From: Mycobacterium sp.
Lineage (GTDB): Bacteria; Actinomycetota; Actinomycetes; Mycobacteriales; Mycobacteriaceae
NCBI RefSeq assembly: GCF_025965855.1
Contig: NZ_JAOPWB010000112.1
Span: forward strand, 1 to 64,000
Reading direction: 5' to 3'
Length of the DNA stretch: 64,000 bases
In this document: piece by piece, positions 1 through 11,450 of the stretch
Position numbering within the stretch: position 1 is the stretch's first letter
How the letters are laid out: each line of letters opens with the position of its first letter
Translations under genes and position numbers: made by a program
Notes under the pieces: generated by a model
What the model was told of the DNA's origin: nothing
Seen by the model: only the letters and a program-made list of their open reading frames with translations
Database searches by the model: none

Positions 1-825
1 CAGGCCGGCCGCCAGCCGTTCCAATGCCAGCTGGGCCAGCGGTAGCTCGACCGATACCGCCTGACCCAGCGCCAGTGCCAGGCTCAGGTCTTTCTCTCCG
101 AGACCCCGGGTGTGCATGAACGGCTGATATAAGAAGTGTTCCGGCACAAGGTTTTTCATGTCGTCGCGGACCATGATTGCCCCCGGTCCGCCGGTGAGGG
201 CGTCGGTGTGGCGCACCACCCGGCCCAGCGCCTGCAGATCCAGCCCGGACGCCTCGGCCAGTTTCATGGCCTCACACGCCGCGGCGTAGGAGGTGAACGT
301 CAACATGTTGCGGGCCAGCTTCATACGCGTCCCCGCGCCCGGCTCGCCGGCATGGATGACCAGCGCCGCCCAATGTTTGAAAGCCGGCTTGATCCGCTCG
401 TAAACCTCGCGTTCGGCTCCCACCATGGTGGCGAGCTCGCCCTTGGCGGCAGCGGCCGCGCCACCACTGACCGGTGCGTCGACGACATGGATGCCCTGCC
501 GCTTGAGGTCGCTTGCCAGTCCCGCAGCCGTGGTGTCACTGATGGTCGAGTGGATCGCGATGACCGTGCCGGGCTTGGCATGCGCCGCCAGTTCACCGAC
601 GACCTCTCGCACCTGCGCATCGTCCAAGACGGTGACGTGGATGATGTCAGCGGCGGCAACGTCGGCGACGCTGTCGGCCAGGCCGGCGCCCTTCTCGGCC
701 AGCGGCGTCATCGCCTCCGCCCGAATGTCGTAAACCGTCACCCCGCCGGGCCATTCGGTCATCTTCGTAGCCATCGGCGCGCCCATGTTGCCAAGCCCGA
801 TGTACCCCAGCTTCAGATCTGTCAT
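1..825 (-). CDS. NAD(P)-dependent dehydrogenase, 3-hydroxyisobutyrate dehydrogenase/6PGDH-like (Rv0770-like), truncated at window edge
   Basis: Minus-strand reading frame starting MTDLKLGYIGLGNMGAPMATKM (Rossmann GLGNMG motif); ATGA overlap with the next gene; runs off the window start. Confidence 0.85.
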   Translation of the reverse strand, partial: MTDLKLGYIGLGNMGAPMATKMTEWPGGVTVYDIRAEAMTPLAEKGAGLADSVADVAAADIIHVTVLDDAQVREVVGELAAHAKPGTVIAIHSTISDTTAAGLASDLKRQGIHVVDAPVSGGAAAAAKGELATMVGAEREVYERIKPAFKHWAALVIHAGEPGAGTRMKLARNMLTFTSYAAACEAMKLAEASGLDLQALGRVVRHTDALTGGPGAIMVRDDMKNLVPEHFLYQPFMHTRGLGEKDLSLALALGQAVSVELPLAQLALERLAAGL

Positions 826-1571
826 GACCGTATTATCTGTCCGCCGTCGACATTGAAGATCTGCCCGGTGATCCACGCCGCCTCGTCCGACAGCAGGAAC
901 AGGCACATGCCGACTACGTCGTCGGGAGTTCCCATGCGCGACAACGGAAGCCCCTTGACGATGTCGTCAATCATCTCCTTGGGTGTGGTGGTGCGGTTCG
1001 CCTCGGTATCGATGGGGCCGGGAGCTATCGCGTTGATCCGGATATTTCGGCCGCCTAGCTCCCGGGAGAGCTGTTGGGTCAGGCCGTTGATGCCGACCTT
1101 GGCCAGACCGTAGTAGTTCGCGTACAGCCACGCCGCGGTCGAGGACTGGTTGACGATCGCACCTCCGCCGCGCTTGCTCATCTTCTTGTACACCGCGCGG
1201 GTACACCACAGCGCGCCATCGAGATTCACGCTCATGAACCTCTTGTAGTACTCGGGGTCGATGGTGAGCAGGAAATCCAGCTTCATGCCCCCAAATATCG
1301 CGGCGTTGTTGACGAGGTAGTCGATGCCGCCGAACTCGGCCAGCGTGCGGTCGGCCATCGCCTTGGCCGATGCCGGGTCCGAAACGTCGACCGGGATGCT
1401 GATCGCGGTGCCGCCGTCGGCGACGACCTGCTTGGCCACCCCTTCGGCCGCCTCCGCATTGATATCGGCCACGACAACCGCCGCGCCCTCCCGCGCCAGC
1501 GCCTCGGCGTAGGCCTGACCGATTCCGCCACCGGCACCGGTGACGATGGCAACCTTGTTTTCAAACCGCAT
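822..1571 (-). CDS. Short-chain dehydrogenase/reductase (Rv0769-like)
   Basis: TGAGGGIG cofactor motif, YxxxK (YYGLAK), C-terminal ITGQIFNVDGG; synteny with aldA. Confidence 0.9.
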   Translation of the reverse strand: MRFENKVAIVTGAGGGIGQAYAEALAREGAAVVVADINAEAAEGVAKQVVADGGTAISIPVDVSDPASAKAMADRTLAEFGGIDYLVNNAAIFGGMKLDFLLTIDPEYYKRFMSVNLDGALWCTRAVYKKMSKRGGGAIVNQSSTAAWLYANYYGLAKVGINGLTQQLSRELGGRNIRINAIAPGPIDTEANRTTTPKEMIDDIVKGLPLSRMGTPDDVVGMCLFLLSDEAAWITGQIFNVDGGQIIRS

Positions 1572-1585
1572 GCTCTCAAGCTCCT

Positions 1586-3055
1586 CTAGTTAACCGCTGT
1601 CGCAATGGTCTTGGTTTCCAAGTACTCCTCGAAACCGGCCAGGCCCATCTCACGTCCGTTGCCGGACTGCTTGTACCCCCCGAAGGGTGCATCGGCCGAG
1701 TACCACACGCCGCCGTTGACATTGACGGTGCCCACCCGCAGCCGCGCGGCCACCTTCGCGGCGCGCTCCGGGTCAGCGCCAAACACGCTACCCGACAACC
1801 CATATGGCGAGTCGTTGGCGATGCGCACAGCGTCGTGGTCGCCGTCGTGCGGAATCACCGTCAAGACCGGGCCGAAGATCTCCTCGCGCGCGCAGCGCGC
1901 GTCGTTGCCCAGCCCCGCGATCACGGTGGGCTCGATGAAGAAACCGACTTCGCGGTCGGCCGGCGGGCCTCCTCCGCACGCAAACGTCCCGCCCTCGGCG
2001 ATCGCCGAGTCGAGATAGCCCTGTATCCGATCACGCTGGCGCGCCGAAATCACTGGACCGCAAATGGTTCCGGGGTCGGTGGGGTCGCCGGCCTTGATAC
2101 CGCCCACCGTTGCGGCCGCGATGGAGACGGCCTCGTCATACCGCGCTCGCGGCACCACCAGCCGGGTGGTGATTGCGCATCCTTGCCCCGCGTGCATGCA
2201 GACCGAGAACCCGGCCACGCCCACCGCGCCGCCCAAGTCGGCGTCGTCGAGCACGATGAACGCCGACTTGCCACCCAGCTCGAGGAAGACCTTCTTGATG
2301 GTCGCGGCGCCGTCGGCCATCACGCTGCGACCGGTGGCGGTCGACCCGGTGAACGAAACCATGTCCACGCGAGGGTCTTTCGCCAACAACGCGCCCACGC
2401 CGTGGTCGCTGGAGGTGACGATGTTGATTACCCCGGGCGGGAAGTCGGTGTGCTCGGCGATGAGTTCCCCCAGCACGGCGGCGCACCAGGGGGTGTCGGG
2501 GGCGGGCTTCAAGACGACGGCGTTTCCGGCGGCCAGCGCGGGCCCGATCTTGGCGAGGTTGATCTGGTGGGGAAAGTTCCACGGGGTGATGGCGCCGACG
2601 ACACCGACGGCCTCACGGGCGATGATGCGCCGGGTGGGGATACCCATCGGCGACGCCTCGCCGAGATCCTGGCTGTACTCGTACGATTCGGCGGTATCCG
2701 CCGCGAACGCCAGGTCGTTGACCGGCACTTCGAGCTGAGCGATCCGGGTGATCATCCGCGGCGCGCCGACTTCGGCAATCGTCAGGTCGCGCAGCTCTTC
2801 GAGGTGTGCCTGCATCGCCTGGCGCAGCTGACGCACGCACCGCACCCGTAGCTCCGTGTTGCGCGACCAATCGGTCTCGTCGAATGCACGCCGCGAGGCG
2901 TCGATGGCGCGTTCCATATCGCCGGCGCCGGCGTCGGCAGCGACTCCCAGCACTTCCTCGGTGGCCGGGTTGACCGTCGGGAAGGTGCCGGCGCTGCCGG
3001 TCGATATCTTGCCGTCGATAAACAGTCCGCTGACACCGTCGGCCAACAAGGCCAT
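1586..3055 (-). CDS. aldA: Aldehyde dehydrogenase (Rv0768-like)
   Basis: 489 aa; ALDH motifs FTGSTATGR, LELGGKSAFIV, catalytic Cys in GQGCAITTR. Confidence 0.9.
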   Translation of the reverse strand: MALLADGVSGLFIDGKISTGSAGTFPTVNPATEEVLGVAADAGAGDMERAIDASRRAFDETDWSRNTELRVRCVRQLRQAMQAHLEELRDLTIAEVGAPRMITRIAQLEVPVNDLAFAADTAESYEYSQDLGEASPMGIPTRRIIAREAVGVVGAITPWNFPHQINLAKIGPALAAGNAVVLKPAPDTPWCAAVLGELIAEHTDFPPGVINIVTSSDHGVGALLAKDPRVDMVSFTGSTATGRSVMADGAATIKKVFLELGGKSAFIVLDDADLGGAVGVAGFSVCMHAGQGCAITTRLVVPRARYDEAVSIAAATVGGIKAGDPTDPGTICGPVISARQRDRIQGYLDSAIAEGGTFACGGGPPADREVGFFIEPTVIAGLGNDARCAREEIFGPVLTVIPHDGDHDAVRIANDSPYGLSGSVFGADPERAAKVAARLRVGTVNVNGGVWYSADAPFGGYKQSGNGREMGLAGFEEYLETKTIATAVN

Positions 3056-3113
3056 TTCCCGCTCCTGTCTCTGGCGTGCAAATCCGGAGGTTAAATCCGC
3101 AAGGCCATTCAGT

Positions 3114-3125
3114 GGACAGTTGTCC
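3114..3125. promoter_or_regulatory. Candidate TetR operator GGACAGTTGTCC
   Basis: Inverted repeat GGACA-GT-TGTCC in the aldA/TetR divergent promoter. Confidence 0.5.
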
Positions 3126-3271
3126 GATATCGTCCCATCGCACGATAGCCGTCAGGTTGTAGGCGGTGCAAGAGCCTATCTTTCGCAACGCCCCTCAAGA
3201 GCCGGAAAACGGCTTATTAAGACGCATATTGACCGGGCGGGCTTGCTTCGTATCCCATCCATCCGATAGCT

Positions 3272-3285
3272 TGGACATGTGTCCA
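3272..3285. promoter_or_regulatory. Candidate TetR operator TGGACATGTGTCCA
   Basis: Inverted repeat TGGACA-TG-TGTCCA overlapping the GTG start of the TetR gene; same half-site as 3114-3125. Confidence 0.5.
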
Positions 3286-3917
3286 GCGATGCCCTGGTTA
3301 CGGTCACATCCCAGGCCGAGCGCCCGCCCGGCCAGGCGCCACGCAATCGCCGCCAGGAAGTGACCTTCCGTAAGGTGCTCGCCGCCGGCATCGAAACCCT
3401 GCGCGAGAAGTCGTATGCGGACCTGACGGTGCGTGGGGTCGCCGCCCGCGCCAAAGTCGCCCCGGCCACCGCCTACACCTACTTCTCGTCGAAAAACCAT
3501 TTGATCGCCGAGGTGTACCTGGACCTGGTCCAACAGGTCCCGTTCTTCACCGACGTCAACGACCCGATGCCGGTCCGGGTGGACAGGGTGCTGCGCCACC
3601 TGGCGCTGGTCGTCGCCGACGAACCCGAGGTCGGCGCGGCATGCACGATCGCGCTGCTCGGCGGGGGCGCCGATCCCGCGGTGGGCGCCGCGCGCGACCG
3701 GATCGGCGCGGAGATTCACCGCCGCATCGCCACCGCGATCGGGCCCGGCGCCGACCCCAGCACTGTGTCCGCGCTCGAGATGGCGTTCTTCGGCGCATTG
3801 GTGCAGGCCGCCAGTGGGCAGTTCACCTATCACCAGATCGCCGACCGGCTGGCCTACGTGGTGAGCCTGATCTTGCCCGGCGCCGGGGAGACAACCCAGG
3901 AGACAAGAACCGAATGA
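3279..3917 (+). CDS. TetR family transcriptional regulator (Rv0767c-like)
   Basis: N-terminal HTH (LTVRGVAARAKVAPATAYTYFSSKNHL); 212 aa; divergent from aldA. Confidence 0.88.
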   Translation: MSSDALVTVTSQAERPPGQAPRNRRQEVTFRKVLAAGIETLREKSYADLTVRGVAARAKVAPATAYTYFSSKNHLIAEVYLDLVQQVPFFTDVNDPMPVRVDRVLRHLALVVADEPEVGAACTIALLGGGADPAVGAARDRIGAEIHRRIATAIGPGADPSTVSALEMAFFGALVQAASGQFTYHQIADRLAYVVSLILPGAGETTQETRTE

Positions 3918-5143
3918 CCGTGCACGTTGGAGACCACGAACTGGTCCTCGATCCGTACGACTACGACTTCCACGAGGATCCGTATCCGTATTACAGGCGG
4001 CTGCGCGACGACGCTCCGCTGTATCGCAACGAGCAGCTCAGGTTTTGGGCGCTGTCGCGGCATCAGGATGTGCTGCAGGGATTTCGCAATAGCACAACGC
4101 TTTCCAACAAGTACGGCGTCTCGCTGGATCCGGCGTCGCGCGGCCCGCACGCCAGCAAGACGATGAGCTTCCAGGCGATGGACGACCCGGCCCACCAGCG
4201 GCTGCGCACCCTGGTGTCGAAGGGCTTCACGCCGCGCCGCATTCGCGAGCTCGAACCGCGGGTCACCGAGATCGCGGTCAAGCACCTCGACAGCATGCTC
4301 GAACAGGCTAGGTCTTCAGCGTCCGGCGCCACCGTGGATTTCGTCGACCAGTTCGCGGGCAAGCTGCCCATGGACGTGATCTCCGAGCTCATGGGCGTGC
4401 CCGAGGCGGACCGCGTGCAGGTCCGGGCCTGGGCCGACGGCGTGATGCACCGCGAGGAGGGAGTCGCCGACGTGCCGCCGGAGGCCGTCGAGGCGTCCAT
4501 CAACCTGATCGTCTATTACCAGCAAATGGTGGCCGAGCGGCGCAAGGCGCCCACCGACGATCTGACCACCGCGCTGCTGGAGGCCGAGATCGACGGCGAC
4601 CGGCTCACCGACGAGGAAGTGCTCGGCTTCATGTTCCTCATGGTGATCGCAGGAAACGAGACCACCACCAAACTCCTTGCAAATGCCGCGTTCTGGGGCC
4701 ACAAGAACCCGGGTCAGCTGGCACCGGTCTACGACGACGCCGAACTGGTGCCGCTGTGGGTCGAGGAGACGCTGCGCTACGACACGTCCAGCCAGATCCT
4801 GGCCCGCACCGTGTCCGGCGAGCTCACCCTGTATGACACCACGATCCCTGAGGGGGACGTGCTCCTGCTGCTGCCCGGTTCGGCCCATCGCGATGAGCGG
4901 GTGTTCGACAACCCCGACGATTACGTCATCGGGCGCGATATCGGTTCCAAGCTCATGAGTTTCGGTAGCGGCGCGCACTTCTGTTTGGGTGCCCACCTGG
5001 CCCGGATGGAAGCCCGGGTGGCGCTCACCGAGTTGTTCAAGCGAATCCGCGGGTACGAGGTCGACGAGGCCAACGCCGTCCGCGTCCACTCCAGCAATGT
5101 CCGCGGATTCGCCCATCTACCAATCACTGTGGAGACCCGCTGA
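3914..5143 (+). CDS. cyp123: Cytochrome P450 (CYP123-like, Rv0766c)
   Basis: I-helix AGNETT, ExxR (EETLR), heme loop FGSGAHFCLGAHLAR; ATG at 3914 overlaps the upstream stop. Confidence 0.9.
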   Translation: MTVHVGDHELVLDPYDYDFHEDPYPYYRRLRDDAPLYRNEQLRFWALSRHQDVLQGFRNSTTLSNKYGVSLDPASRGPHASKTMSFQAMDDPAHQRLRTLVSKGFTPRRIRELEPRVTEIAVKHLDSMLEQARSSASGATVDFVDQFAGKLPMDVISELMGVPEADRVQVRAWADGVMHREEGVADVPPEAVEASINLIVYYQQMVAERRKAPTDDLTTALLEAEIDGDRLTDEEVLGFMFLMVIAGNETTTKLLANAAFWGHKNPGQLAPVYDDAELVPLWVEETLRYDTSSQILARTVSGELTLYDTTIPEGDVLLLLPGSAHRDERVFDNPDDYVIGRDIGSKLMSFGSGAHFCLGAHLARMEARVALTELFKRIRGYEVDEANAVRVHSSNVRGFAHLPITVETR

Positions 5144-5963
5144 TGCCTCGCTTTGACCCGCTGCCCGAACGTCGACCGGCGATCGTCGCGGGCGCCTCCT
5201 CCGGCATCGGGGAGGCAACGGCCATCGAGCTGGCGGCGCACGGCTTCCCGGTCGCCTTGGGCGCCCGCCGGGTCGAGAAGCTCGACGACATCGTCGGCAA
5301 GATCAACGCGGAGGGCGGCGAGGCGGTCGGATTCCACCTGGACGTCACCGACCCGAACTCGGTGAAATCCTTTGTCGCGCAGTCGGTCGACGCGCTAGGC
5401 GAGATTGAGGTGCTGGTGACCGGCGCGGGCGACACCTATTTCGGCAAGCTCGCCGAGATCACCACCGACGAGTTCGAGTCGCAGCTGCAGATCCACCTCG
5501 TCGGTGCTAACCGGCTGGCCGGCGCGGTGCTGCCGGGAATGCTCGAGCGGCAGCGCGGCGACCTGATCTTCGTCGGCTCCGACGTGGCCCTGCGCCAGCG
5601 GCCGCACATGGGCGCCTACGGTGCGGCCAAGGCCGCGCTCGTCGCGATGGTCACCAACTTCCAGATGGAGTTCGAAGGCACCGGCGTGCGGGCCTCGATC
5701 GTGCACCCCGGACCGACGAAGACGTCGATGGGCTGGAGCCTGCCGGCCGACAAGATCGGTCCCGCGCTGGAGGACTGGGCCAAATGGGGCCAGGCGCGCC
5801 ACGACTACTTTCTGCGCGCGGCGGACCTGGCACGAGCCATCACGTTCGTCGCCGAGACACCGCGCGGTGGCTTCATCGCGAACATGGAACTTCAGCCCGA
5901 AGCCCCGTTGACCGAGAACAAGAATCGCCAGAAGCTCGCGCTCGGCGAAGATGGGATGCCGTC

Positions 5964-5967
<4 letters not shown>
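5143..5967 (+). CDS. SDR family oxidoreductase (Rv0765c-like)
   Basis: GASSGIGEATA, YGAAK; located between two P450 genes as in Mtb. Confidence 0.88.
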
Positions 5968-7531
<1,564 letters not shown>

Positions 7532-7534
7532 CCC

Positions 7535-8089
7535 ATGAATTCACAGCCGTCACACTCACGCGAAGGACTCGAGGCATGGGTCGACCGCTGGCTGCAGGCC
7601 AATAAGGACTGCGAAAAAGCCGGTGACTGGTCGCCGCTGGCGGACTTCTACGCCAAGGACGCCACCTACGGCTGGAACATCGGTCCCAAAGAAGACGTGA
7701 TGTGCGTGGGCGTCGACGAGATCCGCGACATCGCGCTCGGCCTGGAGATGGAGGGCCTGGAGAACTGGGTCTACGAGTACCAGAAGGTGCTCATCGACGA
7801 GAAGCAGGGCGAGATCGTCGGCTTCTGGAAGCAGATCGTCAACAAGACCGACGGCACCCAGGACGAGATCTACGGCATCGGCGGCAGCTGGTTCCGCCTC
7901 AACAGCGACCAGCTCATCGAGTGGCAGCGTGACTTCTTCGACTTCGGTCACGTCGCGAAGATGTTCGCGACCCTCATCGAGTCCGGCGACCTCAGCGCCG
8001 GGATGCAGAGGCGGATCGAACGCAGCATCGCCGGTGAAAAGGTTCCGGGCTACTACCCGCTCGGCCGGGCACCCGTGCCGATCTGGTGA
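7535..8089 (+). CDS. Conserved hypothetical, nuclear-transport-factor-2/SnoaL-like (Rv0762c-like)
   Basis: 184 aa; operon position after ferredoxin; polyketide-cyclase-like composition. Confidence 0.8.
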   Translation: MNSQPSHSREGLEAWVDRWLQANKDCEKAGDWSPLADFYAKDATYGWNIGPKEDVMCVGVDEIRDIALGLEMEGLENWVYEYQKVLIDEKQGEIVGFWKQIVNKTDGTQDEIYGIGGSWFRLNSDQLIEWQRDFFDFGHVAKMFATLIESGDLSAGMQRRIERSIAGEKVPGYYPLGRAPVPIW

Positions 8090-8229
8090 GCCGGGACCAA
8101 CCAAGCACTTGTTTCGTCGCACGCGCTATGCTGACCGACAGGGGTGCCCTGTGGCACTCGTCACCACCGCTGCCAGGCAAGACGGGTCGGGCAGTCTCAA
8201 TTCAAAGGCGAAATGGGGTCAGGTCCAAG

Positions 8230-9357
8230 GTGAAGACAAAAGGCGCTCTGATCTGGGAGTTCAACCAGCCGTGGTCCATCGAGGACATCGAGATCGGCGA
8301 CCCGCAGGCCCATGAGGTCAAGATCCAGATGGAAGCGGCGGGCATGTGCCACTCCGACCATCACCTGGTCACCGGCGGCATCCCGATGGCGGGTTTCCCG
8401 GTGCTGGGCGGCCACGAGGGTGCGGGCATCGTCACCGAGGTCGGGCCCGGCGTGGAAGACATCGCCCCGGGCGACCACGTGGTGCTGTCGTTCATCCCGT
8501 CCTGCGGGACCTGTCCGACCTGTCAGGCCGGTCTGCGCAACCTGTGTGACCTGGGCGCCGGGCTGCTCGGCGGAGCCGCGGTGTCCGACGGCACGTTCCG
8601 CATCCAGGCGCGTGGCCAGAACGTCTTCCCCATGACGTTGCTGGGGACGTTCTCGCCGTACATGGTGGTGCACCGCAGCTCGGTGGTGAAGATCGACCCG
8701 TCGGTGCCGTTCGAGGTGGCCGCCCTGGTCGGCTGCGGCGTCACCACCGGCTACGGTTCGGCGGTCCGCACCGCCGACATACGGCCGGGTCAGGACGTCG
8801 CCATCGTCGGTGTCGGCGGCGTGGGCATGGCGGCGCTGCAGGGTGCCGTCAACGCGGGCGCGCGCTACATCTTCGCGATCGACCCGGTGGAGTGGAAGCG
8901 CGATCAGGCCCTGAAGTTCGGCGCCACGCACGTCTACCCCGACATCAACGCCGCGCTGATGGGCATGGCCGAGGTCACCTACGGCCTGATGGCCCACAAG
9001 GTGATCGTGACGGTCGGCGAGCTGCACGGCGCCGACGTCGACGCCTACCTGAACATCACCCAAAAGGGTGGCACCTGCGTGCTGACCGCGATCGGCAGCC
9101 TGCTGGACACGAACGTGACGCTGAACCTGGCGATGCTGACCCTGATGCAGAAGAACCTGCAGGGCACCATCTTCGGCGGCGGCAACCCGCAGTACGACAT
9201 CCCGCAACTGCTGTCGATGTACAAGGCCGGCAAGCTCAACCTCGACGACATGATCACCCGCCAGTACCGGCTCGAGCAGATCAACGACGGGTACCAGGAC
9301 ATGTTGGCCGGCAAGAACATTCGCGGCGTCATCCGCTACACGGACGCCGACCGGTAA
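8230..9357 (+). CDS. adhB: NDMA-dependent (mycofactocin-type) Zn alcohol dehydrogenase (Rv0761c-like)
   Basis: GTG start VKTKGALIWEFNQPW; GHEGAGIVTEVGPGV; GVGGVGMAALQGAV; structural Zn cysteines CGTCPTCQAGLRNLC. Confidence 0.88.
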   Translation: MKTKGALIWEFNQPWSIEDIEIGDPQAHEVKIQMEAAGMCHSDHHLVTGGIPMAGFPVLGGHEGAGIVTEVGPGVEDIAPGDHVVLSFIPSCGTCPTCQAGLRNLCDLGAGLLGGAAVSDGTFRIQARGQNVFPMTLLGTFSPYMVVHRSSVVKIDPSVPFEVAALVGCGVTTGYGSAVRTADIRPGQDVAIVGVGGVGMAALQGAVNAGARYIFAIDPVEWKRDQALKFGATHVYPDINAALMGMAEVTYGLMAHKVIVTVGELHGADVDAYLNITQKGGTCVLTAIGSLLDTNVTLNLAMLTLMQKNLQGTIFGGGNPQYDIPQLLSMYKAGKLNLDDMITRQYRLEQINDGYQDMLAGKNIRGVIRYTDADR

Positions 9358-9376
9358 GCCCGCCGTTGATTCGCCG

Positions 9377-11434
9377 GTGACCACCGGCTTCCCACACCTG
9401 TTGGCGCCGGGACGAATCGGCGCCATGGCGGTGCGCAACCGCGTGGTCATGTCTCCGATGGAGACGATGTACGGCACCCCGGATGGGCTGCCGTCACAGC
9501 GCACCCGCGACTACTTCGCCGCTCGCGCCAGGGGTGGGGTCGGCCTGATCACGTTGGGCGCCACCGGGGTCGACCGCCAGCATCCCGAGACGCCCGGCGG
9601 CCTGCACCTGGCCACCGACGACGCGGTCGACGCGCACCGGGCGCTGGTCGAGGCGGTGCACGAACACGGCGCCAAGATCCAGCCCCAGATCGTGCACGCC
9701 GGGCCCGACGGCCTGGGACCGGAGATCTTCGGTGTCACTTCGTTGGGTCCGTCGGTGATTCCCTCCTACCTCACCGGTAGACCGTCGGCCGAGATCAGCA
9801 AGCGGCAGCTCTGCGAGGTGTTCGATCTGTTCAAGGCCGCGGTGCGCCGCGCCGCCGAGGCCGGTTACGACGGCATCGAATTACACGCCGCCCACGGCTA
9901 CATGCTGCTCGGCTCTTTCCTTGCCCCACAACGCAATCGGCGCACCGACGACTACCGGGGCGACTCGGCGCGCGGTCGGGCGCGGGTGGTGCTGGAGGCG
10001 CTCGCCGCGATTCGCTCCGAGGTCGGCGACGCCCTGCCGATCACGCTGCGCATCTCCGGCTACGAACGGGTCGCCGGAGGCCGGCCGATCTACGAAACCG
10101 CGCGGCTGGCCACCGAACTCGTGGCCGCCGGCGTGAGCGCGTTCCACGTCAGCGGAGGGGTGATCGATCGGCTCGTCACCGGGATGGTGAACGGCGCCGA
10201 CGACGGCGACGAGGTCAACGTCGGTGCCGCGGCCGCGGTCAAGCAGGTGGTCGACGTGCCGGTGATCGCCGTGGGCCGTATCCACGACCCGGTCCGGGCC
10301 GAACGGACCCTGGCCGAGGGGCGCGCAGATTTCATCGCGATGGGACGTCCGTTGCTGGCCGACCCCGACCTGCCAAGCAAGCTGCAGTCAGGCCAGGCGC
10401 ATCGGGTTCGAAAGTGCATTTCCTGTGAAAACTGCATCGACGCAATGGAACAACGCTTTTCCGTCGACTGCGCCGTCAATCCCCGTACCGGCAAGGAGCG
10501 CGAACTGGCCGGGCCCCGCGCCGCACGCGCCAAGCGCGTGGTGGTGATCGGCGGCGGACCGGCCGGGCTGGAGGCCGCCCGCGTTGCCGCCGAACGCGGT
10601 CACCGTGTCACGCTTTTCGAGCGCGGCGGCCAACTCGGCGGGGCCTTGCGCTGGGCGTCGGTCCTGCACCCGGAGAACCAGCCCTTCCTGCAATACCTGC
10701 GCGACGAGATCAAGGCGAGCACGACGACAGTCCGCCTGGGCCATCGTATTTCGGCCGACGAGGTGGTCTCGCAAGCGCCCGACGCGGTGGTGGTGGCCAC
10801 CGGCGGCCGCGTCGCGGTGCCCGCCATTCCCGGCGCGGGCCTGCCGCACGTGCTCAGCGGGCCCGGGTTGCGCGAGTTGCTCGCCGGCCACGCCGAACCC
10901 GGTACCCCGGCCTGGCAGCGGCTGGGCGCCAAACTGCTGGCCGGCTGGCGGCAGGCGCTGGTGCGCCCCGCCGCGGTTCGGCTCGCCACCCGGGCGTGGA
11001 TGCCGTTAGGCCGAAGGGTCGCCATCATCGGCGGCGACCTGGTCGCCCTGGAACTCGCCGAGTTCCTGGCGAGCCGGGGCCGCCTCGTGTCGATCCTCGA
11101 GGAGGGCAAGGACATTGCCCCCGAGGTGGGCAACAAGCGCAAGACCGAGCACATGGATCGTCTCGACCGGCTCGGCGTCACCGTGCACGTCCGCGTGGCC
11201 GTCGAACGGATCACGACGCAGGCCGTGGTGTTTGCGCCCGCCGGTGGCGCCACCCGGGCGCTGGCCGCCGACAGCGTCGTCATCGCCGGCACCGTCCAGC
11301 CCGACACCGCCTTGCTCGATGCCCTGGTCGCCGCCATGCCCGGCGCCGACGTGCACGCGGCCGGCGACTGCAGCGGCCTCGGCCTCATCCGCAAAGCCAC
11401 CGAGGAAGGCGCACGTGCCGCGTGCGCGATCTAA
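9377..11434 (+). CDS. NADH:flavin oxidoreductase / 2,4-dienoyl-CoA reductase-like (old yellow enzyme TIM barrel + Fe-S + FAD domain)
   Basis: 685 aa; HAAHGYMLLGSFLAPQRNRR (OYE), C-x2-C-x(n)-C cluster RKCISCENCIDA, GGGPAGLEAARVAAERG dinucleotide fold. Confidence 0.9.
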   Translation: MTTGFPHLLAPGRIGAMAVRNRVVMSPMETMYGTPDGLPSQRTRDYFAARARGGVGLITLGATGVDRQHPETPGGLHLATDDAVDAHRALVEAVHEHGAKIQPQIVHAGPDGLGPEIFGVTSLGPSVIPSYLTGRPSAEISKRQLCEVFDLFKAAVRRAAEAGYDGIELHAAHGYMLLGSFLAPQRNRRTDDYRGDSARGRARVVLEALAAIRSEVGDALPITLRISGYERVAGGRPIYETARLATELVAAGVSAFHVSGGVIDRLVTGMVNGADDGDEVNVGAAAAVKQVVDVPVIAVGRIHDPVRAERTLAEGRADFIAMGRPLLADPDLPSKLQSGQAHRVRKCISCENCIDAMEQRFSVDCAVNPRTGKERELAGPRAARAKRVVVIGGGPAGLEAARVAAERGHRVTLFERGGQLGGALRWASVLHPENQPFLQYLRDEIKASTTTVRLGHRISADEVVSQAPDAVVVATGGRVAVPAIPGAGLPHVLSGPGLRELLAGHAEPGTPAWQRLGAKLLAGWRQALVRPAAVRLATRAWMPLGRRVAIIGGDLVALELAEFLASRGRLVSILEEGKDIAPEVGNKRKTEHMDRLDRLGVTVHVRVAVERITTQAVVFAPAGGATRALAADSVVIAGTVQPDTALLDALVAAMPGADVHAAGDCSGLGLIRKATEEGARAACAI

Positions 11435-11450
11435 CGACAGGAGAAAGCAA

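Noticed and set aside
136-1113. 325-aa plus-strand ORF at window start
   Set aside because: The opposite strand encodes a clear GLGNMG dehydrogenase and an SDR; this is a shadow frame
8090-8229. Separate start or leader peptide upstream of adhB (ORF begins 8086)
   Set aside because: The homologous N-terminus VKTKGALIWEF begins at GTG 8230; upstream residues look non-coding
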